The position numbers were made by a program, and so were the translations under genes. Shown here piece by piece: positions 8,657 to 17,149 of a stretch of 64,000 nt of DNA. Origin of the DNA: Robertmurraya sp. FSL R5-0851 (GTDB lineage: Bacteria > Bacillota > Bacilli > Bacillales > Cytobacillaceae); contig NZ_JBBOOE010000001.1 of assembly GCF_038002965.1 (NCBI RefSeq), forward strand, positions 3,949,001-4,013,000, given 5' to 3'. Each line of letters starts with the position of its first letter. Positions within the stretch are counted from its first letter, which is position 1. The notes under the pieces were generated by a model. The model was given only the letters and a program-made list of their open reading frames with translations, was not told where the DNA came from and made no database searches.

Positions 8657-9712
8657 TTATCCATTTCTAGTTTTAAAAAGAAGATAAATAAAGTACGGTG
8701 CACCGATGCCTGCTGTAAATACGCCTGCTGGAATTTCTAATGGAGAGAACAAGGTTCGACCAATCAAATCGGCCACCATCACTAAAATGGCACCGATCAA
8801 AGCAGAGACCGGGAGTAATGCCCCGTAGACTGAGCCAACAAGACGGCGAGCCATATGTGGCGCCATTAAGCCCACAAATCCAATTCCTCCGGCAAAAGCA
8901 ACAGAACTACCTATTAAAGCTGTACTTATAAGCAACAGCACGAATCTTAGTCTTTGCACAGAAGTCCCTACACTGGTGGCTACATCATCACCTAACCCGA
9001 GCACATTCACTTTTCTAGCCATAAAAAAGGCCACCAACATGAGAGCGAATGCCCATGGAACGATCGTAAACACATTGGTCCAAGTTGAGCCATGGACCGT
9101 TCCTGTAATCCAAATATTCGCTTGGCTTGCCCGGTAAATCGGGCCAAGGAGCATCATCATCGTAGTTAGTGCTTGAAAAAGGGCTGATAAACCGATTCCT
9201 ATTAATACAAGGCGAACTGGGGACACTCCGTTTTTCCAAGCAAAGAAATAGACGAGTAATCCAGCAACAGCCGAACCAATAAAAGCGGCAAGCGGCATCC
9301 ATTGTATGCTAACCGTTAACGCATTACTTTCATTACTAAAAATGGCCAAAAATAACACAACGGCAGCTGATGCTCCACCAGTAATTCCCAGAACATCTGG
9401 TGAAGCTAATGGGTTTCTAATCATTCCTTGCAAAATGCCCCCAGCCACAGCCAGTGACATTCCGACAACTAAAGCAACAATGATCCTTGGCAAACGAAAG
9501 GATTGAATCACGAGCTGTTCCATTTCCGTTCCCCCGCCAAAGAATACCGAGACAACCGTGACTGGGTTTATTTTCATATCACCTAATCCGGTACTAATAA
9601 TAAAAATAGCCATTGTCACTAGCAGCAAGCAAAGCATCACAAAGCTTGCTTTTCTATCTATTAATATAGACACTTTTCCTTGAAACCATCGAAGATTTTG
9701 ATACTGCTTCAC
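8657..9712 (-). CDS. yfhA: Siderophore ABC transporter permease (FecCD family, YfhA-like)
   Basis: 351-residue polytopic membrane protein of the BtuC/FecCD family. It shows the family motifs GGILQGMIRNPLASPDVLGI, AFAGGIGFVGLMAPHMARRLVG and a C-terminal EIPAGVFTAGIGAPYF, with about ten hydrophobic segments. GTG start (9712) overlaps the preceding permease stop as GTGA, so the two permeases are coupled and probably form a heterodimer. Substrate is inferred as a ferric siderophore from the Fur-controlled context. Confidence 0.9.
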   Translation of the reverse strand: MKQYQNLRWFQGKVSILIDRKASFVMLCLLLVTMAIFIISTGLGDMKINPVTVVSVFFGGGTEMEQLVIQSFRLPRIIVALVVGMSLAVAGGILQGMIRNPLASPDVLGITGGASAAVVLFLAIFSNESNALTVSIQWMPLAAFIGSAVAGLLVYFFAWKNGVSPVRLVLIGIGLSALFQALTTMMMLLGPIYRASQANIWITGTVHGSTWTNVFTIVPWAFALMLVAFFMARKVNVLGLGDDVATSVGTSVQRLRFVLLLISTALIGSSVAFAGGIGFVGLMAPHMARRLVGSVYGALLPVSALIGAILVMVADLIGRTLFSPLEIPAGVFTAGIGAPYFIYLLFKTRNG

Positions 9713-10713
9713 TTTGCTTTAAACCCCCTTCTAGCAATATAGATAAAGAAAGGAGTCCCAATGATAGCTGTCATCACACCGACTGGTACTTCCTCAGGCA
9801 TAATGACATACCTTGCAAGAATATCAGCCAATAGCAAAAGAATGGCTCCTAAAAATGCGGAATAAGGAATGACCCATTTATGATCAATTCCTACAATACT
9901 TCTAGTTATATGCGGTATCACAATACCAATAAATCCGACAGGACCCGCTACCGCTACTGACCCTCCAGCTAATAAAATGACAATGGTCCCGATTCCGATT
10001 TTTAATAAACCGGTACGAATACCAAGTCCTTTAGCGACATCTTCTCCCATCGATAAAACGTTAAGCTTGGAGGCAAGAAGTAATGCACCCAACCAACCAA
10101 CAACGAGATAAGGGATAACAGACACAAGAATTTCAAGTTTTCTCCCTTGAATAGAACCAGCTAACCAAAACAATACTTGTTCCAGTGCAACTTCACTCAA
10201 TACAAGAAAACCTTGTGTAAAGGAAGAAAACATCGCAGCAATGGCTGCACCTGCCAATGTTAGTTTCATCGGAGTGAGTCCTTCTCGTCCGAGCGACCCG
10301 ATGAAATAGACGCTGATGGCAGCAACCGCTGCACCTAGAAAAGCAATCCACGCAAAAGCTTGTAAATGACTGATTTGAAAAAGCGATACGGCTATGACCA
10401 CAGCAAAACCTGCTCCAGCATTGATACCGAAAATGCTAGGTGACGCCAATGGGTTCTTTGTTAATGTTTGCATTAAAGCACCAGCAATGGCGAGACTACT
10501 CCCCACTGCCGCTGCAATCAATGCTCTTGGCAATCGAACGGTTTCAATCACTAAATGCTCGTTTGATCCATTATTGTTTTGAAATGCTTCCCATGCCATT
10601 TTCCACGATGTATCGGTATAACCATATACAATGCTTGCACCTATTAAATAGAGAAATAATAAAACGATAAAAATGAGTCCAGCGATTCTTTGAAAACTAT
10701 TTTTTAACAGCAT
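9709..10713 (-). CDS. yfiZ: Siderophore ABC transporter permease (FecCD family, YfiZ-like)
   Basis: 334-residue FecCD permease with GALMQTLTKNPLASPSIFGI, the VAGPVGFIGIVIPHITRS motif that contacts the ATPase, and EVPVGVMTAIIGTPFF near the end. About ten membrane segments. First gene of the minus-strand operon permease-permease-ATPase-reductase-yusU, reading away from the binding-protein gene. A Fur box and sigma-A promoter lie upstream. Confidence 0.9.
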   Translation of the reverse strand: MLLKNSFQRIAGLIFIVLLFLYLIGASIVYGYTDTSWKMAWEAFQNNNGSNEHLVIETVRLPRALIAAAVGSSLAIAGALMQTLTKNPLASPSIFGINAGAGFAVVIAVSLFQISHLQAFAWIAFLGAAVAAISVYFIGSLGREGLTPMKLTLAGAAIAAMFSSFTQGFLVLSEVALEQVLFWLAGSIQGRKLEILVSVIPYLVVGWLGALLLASKLNVLSMGEDVAKGLGIRTGLLKIGIGTIVILLAGGSVAVAGPVGFIGIVIPHITRSIVGIDHKWVIPYSAFLGAILLLLADILARYVIMPEEVPVGVMTAIIGTPFFIYIARRGFKAK

Positions 10714-10755
10714 CCTTCTTATCCTTTTCCTATATAATTACTGCTTACAAGTTTT

Positions 10756-10784
10756 AGTCTATTGGATGCCAAACACACTGTCAA
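10756..10784 (-). promoter_or_regulatory. Promoter of the permease operon
   Basis: Minus strand TTGACA (10784-10779), 17-bp spacer, TAGACT (10761-10756). Confidence 0.6.
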
Positions 10785-10788
10785 TGAT

Positions 10789-10807
10789 TTTGAGAATCAT
10801 TTTCAAT
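10789..10807. promoter_or_regulatory. Fur box for the permease operon
   Basis: TGAGAATCATTTTCA (10791-10805) matches the 7-1-7 Fur consensus TGATAATNATTATCA at 12 of 14 defined positions, and overlapping half-sites (TCAATGATTTTGA) extend it on the left. Adjacent to the -35 element. Confidence 0.75.
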
Positions 10808-10860
10808 GATGTAAACAACTGTTTTTTATTATCTAATTGAAAATAAATCTCAATTACCTA

Positions 10861-10889
10861 TTGACACCCTTTACAATTCATTTTATGAT
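10861..10889 (+). promoter_or_regulatory. Promoter of the siderophore-binding protein gene
   Basis: TTGACA (10861-10866), 17-bp spacer, TATGAT (10884-10889). Confidence 0.75.
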
Positions 10890-10901
10890 AATAACCGTAA
10901 G

Positions 10902-10916
10902 TGAAAATGATTATCA
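10902..10916. promoter_or_regulatory. Fur box for the siderophore-binding protein gene
   Basis: TGAAAATGATTATCA differs from TGATAATNATTATCA at one position and covers the predicted start of transcription. Confidence 0.85.
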
Positions 10917-10951
10917 TTAACAATTACATACATTCATTGTAGGAGGAACTT

Positions 10952-11929
10952 ATGAAACTTATTAAATTTTCTTTCACTATGTTAACCATTTTGATTCTTA
11001 GTCTTCTAGCAGCATGCGGAAGCAACGAAGAAGCGTCCACAGGTACTAAAAATGAGGATGCAAAGACGGAAAATACAAGCTATACCGTTGAGCATGCAAT
11101 GGGGACAACCACTATTCCTGATACACCTAAAAAGGTTGTTATTTTAACAAATGAAGGAACTGAAGCCTTATTAGCATTAGGAGTAACACCTGTTGGAGCG
11201 GTTCAATCTTGGACAGCAAATGGAGACCCTTGGTATGAACATATTGCTGATGATATGAAGGATGTTCAAGTGGTTGGATTTGAAACAGATACACAAGTAA
11301 ATCTTGAAGCCATTGCTGCATTACAACCGGATCTAATTATTGGAAACAAAATGCGTCAAGAATCGATTTACGATCAATTAAGTGCCATTGCTCCTACTGT
11401 ATTCTCTGAAACATTACGTGGAGATTGGAAGGAAAACTTTGAGCTTTACGCAAAAGCGTTAAATAAAGTAGATGAAGGAAACAAAGTAATTTCTGATTAC
11501 GATACTCGTGTATCTGATTTGAAAACAGAGCTTGGAGACCAACTTCAGAAAAAAGTATCTATTGTTCGTTTCTTAGCAGCTGATGTTCGTATTTATCAAA
11601 AGGATTCATTCTCTGGTGTGGTATTAGATCAATTAGGTTTTGCACGTCCTGAAAGTCAAGATGTGAATGAATTCGCGATCAAAGGTGCAACAAAAGAACA
11701 GATTCCATTGATGGATGGAGACATTCTATTCTATTTCACTTATGAAACAGGTGACGGAGCAGCAACTCAAGTAGCGAAAGAATGGATTGAAGATCCATTA
11801 TTTAAAAACCTAGAAGTAGCCAAGCAAGGAAATGTTCATGAAATTGACGATGCCATCTGGAATACAGCTGGCGGAGTTATCGCAGCGAACCTGATGCTTG
11901 ATGACATCGAAAAGTATTTCTTACAATAA
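10952..11929 (+). CDS. yfiY: Iron-siderophore substrate-binding lipoprotein (YfiY-like)
   Basis: 325-residue FecB/BtuF-type binding protein anchored on the outer face of the membrane. The signal peptide ends in the lipobox LLAAC with the lipidated Cys22. The mature part has the two-lobe class III binding fold (KKVVILTNEGTEALLALGVTPVGA, LIIGNKMRQ, VLDQLGFARPE). Start ATG has GGAGGAACTT upstream. It is divergent from the permease operon and shares its Fur-controlled intergenic region. The siderophore bound cannot be told from sequence; the B. subtilis relatives take up schizokinen/arthrobactin. Confidence 0.92.
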   Translation: MKLIKFSFTMLTILILSLLAACGSNEEASTGTKNEDAKTENTSYTVEHAMGTTTIPDTPKKVVILTNEGTEALLALGVTPVGAVQSWTANGDPWYEHIADDMKDVQVVGFETDTQVNLEAIAALQPDLIIGNKMRQESIYDQLSAIAPTVFSETLRGDWKENFELYAKALNKVDEGNKVISDYDTRVSDLKTELGDQLQKKVSIVRFLAADVRIYQKDSFSGVVLDQLGFARPESQDVNEFAIKGATKEQIPLMDGDILFYFTYETGDGAATQVAKEWIEDPLFKNLEVAKQGNVHEIDDAIWNTAGGVIAANLMLDDIEKYFLQ

Positions 11930-12004
11930 GTTAACTTCTTAAATTTGATATATATGACTAGCTCTGATTTCTTACCCCCCTCAACGGAAATCGAGCACTC
12001 CCCT

Positions 12005-12035
12005 AAAAAACCTCGCCATAACGGCGAGGTTTTTT
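12005..12035. terminator. Bidirectional terminator between the binding protein and rodA-like genes
   Basis: CCTCGCC (12011-12017) and GGCGAGG (12023-12029), flanked by A6 and T6, serve both converging genes. Confidence 0.9.
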
Positions 12036-13206
12036 AATCGTCACTTGAAAACATATACTTTTTATGATGATATCGTATCGAGAAAATTAAGCTAATTGCT
12101 AGGAAATTCCCCATTATTGAGCTTCCCCCATAACTAATGAACGGAAGCGGAATTCCTGTGATTGGTAATAGACCAATCGTCATTCCAATGTTTTGAAACA
12201 CGTGGAAGGTTATCATGCTAATAATTCCGACACAAATATACGTATAAAACTCATTTTTCGTTTCCATACCAACCTTTGTAATATGGTAGATCAGTAAGAA
12301 AAACAAACTAATAATAACGCTAGCTCCAACAAAACCAAATTCTTCTCCTACAATACTAAAGATAAAATCCGTATGACTTTCTGGCAAGTATACTTCTCTC
12401 GTACCGTAGCCCTTCCCTGTCGTTTCTCCTGAACCAATAGCTAGCAACGAACGGGTAAGCTGGAAGCCGGTAGAACTTTGATAATTGTAAGGATCAATCC
12501 AGGAGTAAATTCTTCCAAACTGATATTCCTTTACTCCAAGATACTTTTCAAGTATTTCAGGTTTCCATAGTACTAAGTAGAAAATGACTCCGATCAAAGT
12601 GATTCCTGACGAAAAGATCGGCAGAAGAATCTTCCATGATACCCCCGAAATAAAGATCATCCCTATCATTATCGCTATCATCACAAGAGAAGTCCCTAAA
12701 TCCGGTTGCTGCATGACGAGCAGTAACGGCACCATCGTAATAAGAACAATTTTTCCTAATAAAATAAAATCCGTTTGAATCGTTTTGATTCGGTATTTTT
12801 CATGATGATCTCCTATTGCTCTGGCAAGTGCGAGGATAATAAAAACCTTCATCAGCTCAGCTGGCTGAAGCGATCCGATAAACGGTGCCTTATACCAACT
12901 CTTTGCCCCATTGATTACAGGCGCAATACTAGATGGAGCAATAATGAGAAAGGCCAATAGAAATACCCCAAATCCATAGGCATACCATGAGAGCTTTTTA
13001 AGCTGGTCCGAATCAAGGGTGATGACTGCAACAATAATCCCTATTCCAATTCCATACCAAATGATCTGTTTTAATAAAAAGTTTGAATCATACTGTCCTG
13101 TTGATTGCGCGCTGTAAATAGCAATACAGCTCGATAGAAACAAAAGAATTAAGATAAATATTAAATGAAAGTCTATTTTAGACGAAGGCTGTTGATTTGA
13201 AGACAT
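12034..13206 (-). CDS. RodA/FtsW/SpoVE family peptidoglycan polymerase
   Basis: 390-residue SEDS protein with about ten membrane segments; the family polymerises lipid II glycan strands together with a class B penicillin-binding protein. The family signatures are clear: YWIDPYNYQSSTGFQLTRSLLAIGSG-type periplasmic loop, ESHTDFIFSIVGEEFG, and GLLPITGIPLPFISYGGSS. The start at 13206 (MSSNQQPSSK) is preferred, since GGGAG lies seven bases upstream; a longer start at 13239 lacks one. RodA is the best guess by length and TGIPLPF motif, but no partner PBP or mreBCD gene is nearby, so SpoVE/FtsW or an accessory paralogue remains possible. Confidence 0.8.
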   Translation of the reverse strand: MSSNQQPSSKIDFHLIFILILLFLSSCIAIYSAQSTGQYDSNFLLKQIIWYGIGIGIIVAVITLDSDQLKKLSWYAYGFGVFLLAFLIIAPSSIAPVINGAKSWYKAPFIGSLQPAELMKVFIILALARAIGDHHEKYRIKTIQTDFILLGKIVLITMVPLLLVMQQPDLGTSLVMIAIMIGMIFISGVSWKILLPIFSSGITLIGVIFYLVLWKPEILEKYLGVKEYQFGRIYSWIDPYNYQSSTGFQLTRSLLAIGSGETTGKGYGTREVYLPESHTDFIFSIVGEEFGFVGASVIISLFFLLIYHITKVGMETKNEFYTYICVGIISMITFHVFQNIGMTIGLLPITGIPLPFISYGGSSIMGNFLAISLIFSIRYHHKKYMFSSDD

Positions 13207-13443
13207 AGTAATACTCCCATCTGAAAACATGGTATTCAATTCTCCATTATATTTTTAATTCTTGTAAAGCACAACTCTTCTTTCTTGTTTGGGAATGATT
13301 ACATATCGGTTCTACCTAATGTACATTACAAATGTGAAAAAAGTGAGAAATTGATATTTCTAAGACTGTAAAGGACCTGCTTGTTTCTTTTTTCTCTTCT
13401 GAAAAGGTGGAAAGGCTCATATAGTAGCTAAGGAGGTGTTGAC

Positions 13444-14568
13444 ATGAAGTCTTCAAAACTATCATTATGGACCTTTTTTCAAGGCTGGTTGGCTATCATG
13501 CTAGCTACGTTCTTACTTGCAGGAATAACAACCACCTACACAAATACCTTTGCATCTGAAACCGTCAAGAAGTGGATTTCGAATATTGACACCCATGAAT
13601 GGCTTGTTTATTTCGTAAAGTCAGAGAACCATCATATATACAACGAAAAAGCGAGTATAACGGTTTCCTCCTTATCAAAGCTCGCTCTAAAACTAGCAAC
13701 CAATATCCAACCGGAGGATACAAGAACGTTTCTTGGCAGAGAACTCCCTGGATTTTCCGTGTTTGATACAAATATCGTCGTTGCTGGTAGCGGTACGAAT
13801 TTCACTAACCTTCCGATCGAATCCGCTCCACCGGTAGAAATTTTATTACAAGAAAGAGAAATAGCAAAGGAAATGCTTAAAGAGGCGGAAGGCGGTAACA
13901 CCCCAGTTGTGGCAGGGAAAAAAAGTGTATTTATCTATCATACACATAGCTGGGAATCATTTTTACCATTATTAAAAGATGCTAAGGAACCTGAAGAAGC
14001 GACGAGTAACAATGAATCCGCAAACATTATTGCGGTCGGGAAAAAGCTTACAGAGGAATTAAATACAAATGGCATTAGTGTTCTTCACGATACAACCAGC
14101 ATGCCTAACCTATTAAAAGAAAATAATCTAACAACTGATCATTCCTACGATCTTTCCCGACAACTCGTCCAAGAAGCACTTGGAGGCAATGATGCTATTG
14201 ATTACGTCATTGATATCCACCGAGACGCGCTTCGAAAAGAAAAAACAACACAGGTGATTAATGGCAAGTCTTATGCGAGGCTATTCTTTGTTGTCGGTAA
14301 AGCAAATAAAAATTACGAACAGAATCTACAAGTGGCAACAGAATTAAATGCAATGATAGATGAGAAATATCCGAACCTGAGCCGTGGGGTTTTAGCAAAA
14401 GGACTAACGGAAGGAAATGGAGTCTACAATCAAGATTTATCATCTGGGTCGATTCTCGTAGAGTTTGGCGGAGTGGATAATGACTTAACCGAACTGTATA
14501 ACACGGTTGAGGCCTTTGCAGAGATCTTTAGTGAATACTATTGGAAGGCAGAGAAGGTAAATGGATAA
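13444..14568 (+). CDS. spoIIP: SpoIIP family sporulation N-acetylmuramoyl-L-alanine amidase
   Basis: SpoIIP degrades septal peptidoglycan and drives engulfment of the forespore. The 374-residue protein has one N-terminal membrane anchor (about residues 12-35), a poorly conserved linker, and the C-terminal amidase domain with FIYHTHSWES, DYVIDIHRD and a late LVEFGGVDN, which carry the expected zinc-binding His/Glu residues. AAGGAGGTG precedes the ATG. In B. subtilis spoIIP follows gpr; gpr is absent here, so this may be a paralogue rather than the main engulfment enzyme. The stop overlaps the next small gene. Confidence 0.88.
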   Translation: MKSSKLSLWTFFQGWLAIMLATFLLAGITTTYTNTFASETVKKWISNIDTHEWLVYFVKSENHHIYNEKASITVSSLSKLALKLATNIQPEDTRTFLGRELPGFSVFDTNIVVAGSGTNFTNLPIESAPPVEILLQEREIAKEMLKEAEGGNTPVVAGKKSVFIYHTHSWESFLPLLKDAKEPEEATSNNESANIIAVGKKLTEELNTNGISVLHDTTSMPNLLKENNLTTDHSYDLSRQLVQEALGGNDAIDYVIDIHRDALRKEKTTQVINGKSYARLFFVVGKANKNYEQNLQVATELNAMIDEKYPNLSRGVLAKGLTEGNGVYNQDLSSGSILVEFGGVDNDLTELYNTVEAFAEIFSEYYWKAEKVNG

Positions 14569-14749
14569 AGTACATGTTCTCCCTCACCACTATTTATTTT
14601 TCACTTTTATTTCTTCCTTTTTACTGTATCTCATTTTAGGCTACCACTTAATTACAATTGCTTGGCTTGCAGCAGGGATTATTACCTCGATTTACATTCT
14701 GATTGAGGATCAGCTCCTTAAATTTCAGCAATCTGAAAAAGACTTATGA
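14561..14749 (+). CDS. Small two-helix membrane protein coupled to spoIIP
   Basis: 62-residue protein of unknown function with two hydrophobic segments (about residues 11-28 and 32-48) and a charged C-terminus. Its ATG overlaps the spoIIP stop by eight bases (ATGGATAA), so translation is probably coupled, suggesting a membrane partner for the amidase or a shared sporulation role. No family recognised. Confidence 0.65.
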   Translation: MDKVHVLPHHYLFFTFISSFLLYLILGYHLITIAWLAAGIITSIYILIEDQLLKFQQSEKDL

Positions 14750-14808
14750 TGTGCTGATTTTTTATCTCGTATGGTAAAATATTTCATATGATGAGAGGAC
14801 GTGTTGTG

Positions 14809-15558
14809 ATGAAATATGCAGTTGTTACTGGGGCTTCCAAAGGACTTGGTGCCTCGATTGCCGAAAGAGTTCTACAGGAACAATTCGGGCTCATTACTAT
14901 TTCTAGAAATGAAAATCCTGCACTAAAACAGCTTGCTCAGGAAAATGGATTGTTTTATAAGCATGTAACGTGCGATTTGACGAATAGAATGGAGACCGAG
15001 CAAGCTTTTTCTGCAGTTACAGAGATTATTTTTTCCAGCACAGAAAATGAAGTTTTACTCGTTAATAACGCAGGTGTGGTTGAACCGATTGACCGAGTTG
15101 GAAGTTTAGATCATGAGGCAATTGAAATATCCCTTCAACTCAATGTTGCTGCTCCGATGTTCGCGACGAACCTTTTCTTACAAAAGGCAAACGGAACAAA
15201 GCTAACCGTTGTCAATGTTACATCTGGTGCTGCCGAAAGACCGGTTCAAGGATGGAGTGTGTATTGTAGTACAAAGGCAGCCTTAAATATGTTTACTAAA
15301 ACCGTGGCAGTAGAACAAGACCATTCCGACAATGCGACGATTATTGGTTATAGTCCAGGAATTATGGATACTGATATGCAAGGTGTTATACGCTCTTCAA
15401 CGGAGCATGCCTTCCAAGAGGTGAATAAATTTATTGCTTATAAAGAAAATGGGATGCTAAGAAGCACAAAAATTGTTGCCGATGCACTCATTGACTTGCT
15501 TCTTACTGAAGAGATTGAAAACGGAAAAATTTATAGCGTAAATAATCTACTAAAGTAG
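14809..15558 (+). CDS. Short-chain dehydrogenase, YueD-like (benzil/sepiapterin reductase type)
   Basis: 249-residue classical SDR. The NADP-binding TGASKGLG is at residues 7-14, NNAG near 88, a catalytic Ser in VTSGAA near 138, and YCSTK with the catalytic Tyr and Lys near 152-156. The closest recognisable relative is B. subtilis YueD, an NADPH-dependent (S)-benzoin-forming benzil reductase; the physiological substrate is unknown. The start at 14809 (MKYAVVTGASKG) is chosen by homology and GAGAGG; an ATG at 14788 has no ribosome binding site. Ends in an intrinsic terminator. Confidence 0.82.
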   Translation: MKYAVVTGASKGLGASIAERVLQEQFGLITISRNENPALKQLAQENGLFYKHVTCDLTNRMETEQAFSAVTEIIFSSTENEVLLVNNAGVVEPIDRVGSLDHEAIEISLQLNVAAPMFATNLFLQKANGTKLTVVNVTSGAAERPVQGWSVYCSTKAALNMFTKTVAVEQDHSDNATIIGYSPGIMDTDMQGVIRSSTEHAFQEVNKFIAYKENGMLRSTKIVADALIDLLLTEEIENGKIYSVNNLLK

Positions 15559-15584
15559 CTTCCATTTCCTGAAGCTACTTTTTT
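15555..15584 (+). terminator. Intrinsic terminator after the SDR gene
   Basis: GTAGCTTC (15555-15562) pairs with GAAGCTAC (15571-15578), then T6. It overlaps the SDR stop and the last codon of the converging acetyltransferase gene. Confidence 0.8.
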
Positions 15585-16443
15585 ATGCTTGACTGGTAAC
15601 TGGGTGCTTAAAATAATGGGGAAACTCACATGGCGAAGTGGTTTTTACAAACAGTACATCATCAGTCGAATCGATTGGATGAACTCTGTAATTCTCAGGT
15701 TGATCAGGTGTAAAATGAATATACACGTTTTCCCCTAATGCTGATAATGCTTGAATTTGCTCGTCCAAGGCTACTTCCCTTTTACTAATACAATCAAATA
15801 AATGAATCTCGCTGTCGATCACTTTATAGATAAGAATCGATTCACATGATTCATCATAATAAAGATCGTTTGAAAACACATGAAGAAAATGGAAAAAGTT
15901 AATTCCTTCTGTATGCAAACTTGAAAATGTTTGTGATAGTGGCTTTCTATTGGTACTGTAGTCTTCAAGTAAATAGATGTCTTTTTCTAGGTTTATCTTT
16001 CTGAGCGTTTTGTCATGTTGTTTTGTTGGGAGTTTTTTGCTGAAAAGATGTTCTTTTCTTCGACTAAATCCGAATTTCGGATAAAAATCAAGAACAGTAT
16101 GGTTCGCAAATAAATAATAGAGGTCTACCTGTTTGTCATAATCCTCAAACACTTTTTGTAAAAGAGCCTTTGATAACCCTTTGTTTCGAAATTGGTCATC
16201 AGTCATAACCGTTCCAATCTGTACGGCTTTTTTTAATTCCCCATTTATAAGAAGAGTTAATACATTTACGGACACATTGGCAATTACCTTGTTATTCACT
16301 ACAAATGAATACGGAATATACCGTTCATTCCAGTAGCCTCTTTTATACCATTTTTCAAATTGAATACCAAAGGTCGATGATGCAAGGTCATTAAAACTTT
16401 GCCGAAGCGTCAATTGGTCTTTGTAATTCCTTACGAACTCCAT
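15583..16443 (-). CDS. GNAT family N-acetyltransferase
   Basis: 286-residue protein with an N-terminal GNAT domain (residues 1-140): IANVSVNVL beta-strand, then QIGTVMTDDQFRNKGLSKALL, the acetyl-CoA pyrophosphate loop, and FYPKFGFSRR. The C-terminal 140 residues look like the second, sterol-carrier-like half seen in Eis-type acetyltransferases, but this is only a length and layout argument. Acceptor substrate unknown. Monocistronic, converging on the SDR gene. Confidence 0.8.
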   Translation of the reverse strand: MEFVRNYKDQLTLRQSFNDLASSTFGIQFEKWYKRGYWNERYIPYSFVVNNKVIANVSVNVLTLLINGELKKAVQIGTVMTDDQFRNKGLSKALLQKVFEDYDKQVDLYYLFANHTVLDFYPKFGFSRRKEHLFSKKLPTKQHDKTLRKINLEKDIYLLEDYSTNRKPLSQTFSSLHTEGINFFHFLHVFSNDLYYDESCESILIYKVIDSEIHLFDCISKREVALDEQIQALSALGENVYIHFTPDQPENYRVHPIDSTDDVLFVKTTSPCEFPHYFKHPVTSQA

Positions 16444-16551
16444 ATACTTTCTCCATTATCAAATTTTTATATAATTTTTTTCCTATACATGTATAAAATG
16501 GTAACACATTGGCGAATATAATAGTACAAGTGTAATTCCCCCTTTTTCTTT

Positions 16552-16577
16552 GACCTCCCAATAGTGGAGGTCTTTTT
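16552..16577 (+). terminator. Hairpin terminator ahead of a small gene
   Basis: GACCTCC (16552-16558) pairs with GGAGGTC (16566-16572) and T5CT5 follows. It lies upstream of the 45-codon gene at 16649, not after a gene, so it may end a short untranslated RNA or attenuate that gene. Confidence 0.7.
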
Positions 16578-16648
16578 CTTTTTCACGGTTGAAGAAACCC
16601 GTTGTGAGCCAAACTATCATCGAAGGTATTTTGAAAGGAGCTCATAAC

Positions 16649-16786
16649 ATGACTAAAAAGTATAATAAAGGCAGTAAAAACCAAAATTCTCCTAAAAACC
16701 ATGGCGTCTTGAATGGAAGTGGAGACAATAGTAAAGGTAACAAGCGTAATAATAAGGCTAAAACCGATAAGACCGATCTTGATTAA
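16649..16786 (+). CDS. Small basic hydrophilic protein (45 aa), possible minor spore protein
   Basis: 45 residues beginning MTKKYNKGSKNQNSPKNHG, very rich in Lys, Asn, Gly and Ser and with no hydrophobic core. Composition resembles minor SASP-type proteins (SspP, SspN), but I cannot assign it to one. The start at 16649 has AAAGGAG eight bases upstream. A terminator follows directly. Monocistronic. Confidence 0.6.
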   Translation: MTKKYNKGSKNQNSPKNHGVLNGSGDNSKGNKRNNKAKTDKTDLD

Positions 16787-16794
16787 TGAAAATG

Positions 16795-16829
16795 AAAAAA
16801 GGTGCTGAATTTCTTCAGCACCTATCTTT
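16795..16829. terminator. Terminator shared by two converging small genes
   Basis: GGTGCTGAA (16801-16809) pairs with TTCAGCACC (16814-16822); A-rich on the left and T-rich on the right, serving both strands. It overlaps the stop of the minus-strand gene. Confidence 0.75.
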
Positions 16830-17046
16830 TTGGATTAATCTTGATTGCTGGTGTGTTGTACATTACATACGTAGGAAGAGGATCCGCCGTTTGATCATGA
16901 GAGAACGCCTTGTCAATTTCTAAATTGGCTTTCGTTGCTTCTGTATCACCAGGGCTTGAAGAATGAACTTCACTATCCTCAAGTCTTTCAGTTAGCTCAA
17001 TATTGGCATCATTAATGGCCGCCACTTCATTTTCTTTATTTTTCAA
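16822..17046 (-). CDS. Hypothetical acidic protein (about 74 aa)
   Basis: Unrecognised acidic, hydrophilic protein with many Glu, Asp and Asn residues, no signal and no membrane segment; it ends YVMYNTPAIKINPKR. A TTG start at 17046 has AGAGG at good spacing; a GTG at 17055 (77 residues) is possible but touches the AGAGG. Ends in the shared terminator with the opposing 45-residue gene. Confidence 0.55.
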   Translation of the reverse strand: MKNKENEVAAINDANIELTERLEDSEVHSSSPGDTEATKANLEIDKAFSHDQTADPLPTYVMYNTPAIKINPKR

Positions 17047-17110
17047 TTCACTCACCTCTTGTATAGTATCTTTCTACTCCTTTTTCTTATCCGTTGATTT
17101 ATTTCCAACT

Positions 17111-17137
17111 AAAAACCCCGCCAACCATGGCGGGGTT
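17111..17137 (-). terminator. Terminator of the marR-MMPL unit
   Basis: On the minus strand AACCCCGCC (17137-17129) pairs with GGCGGGGTT (17122-17114), then T5. Confidence 0.85.
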
Positions 17138-17149
17138 CCCACAATCTAA

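Noticed and set aside
13418..13425. Sigma-E -10 element (CATATAGT) for the spoIIP-like gene
   Set aside because: It would place the transcript start on the ribosome binding site, and no -35 match lies at the right distance.
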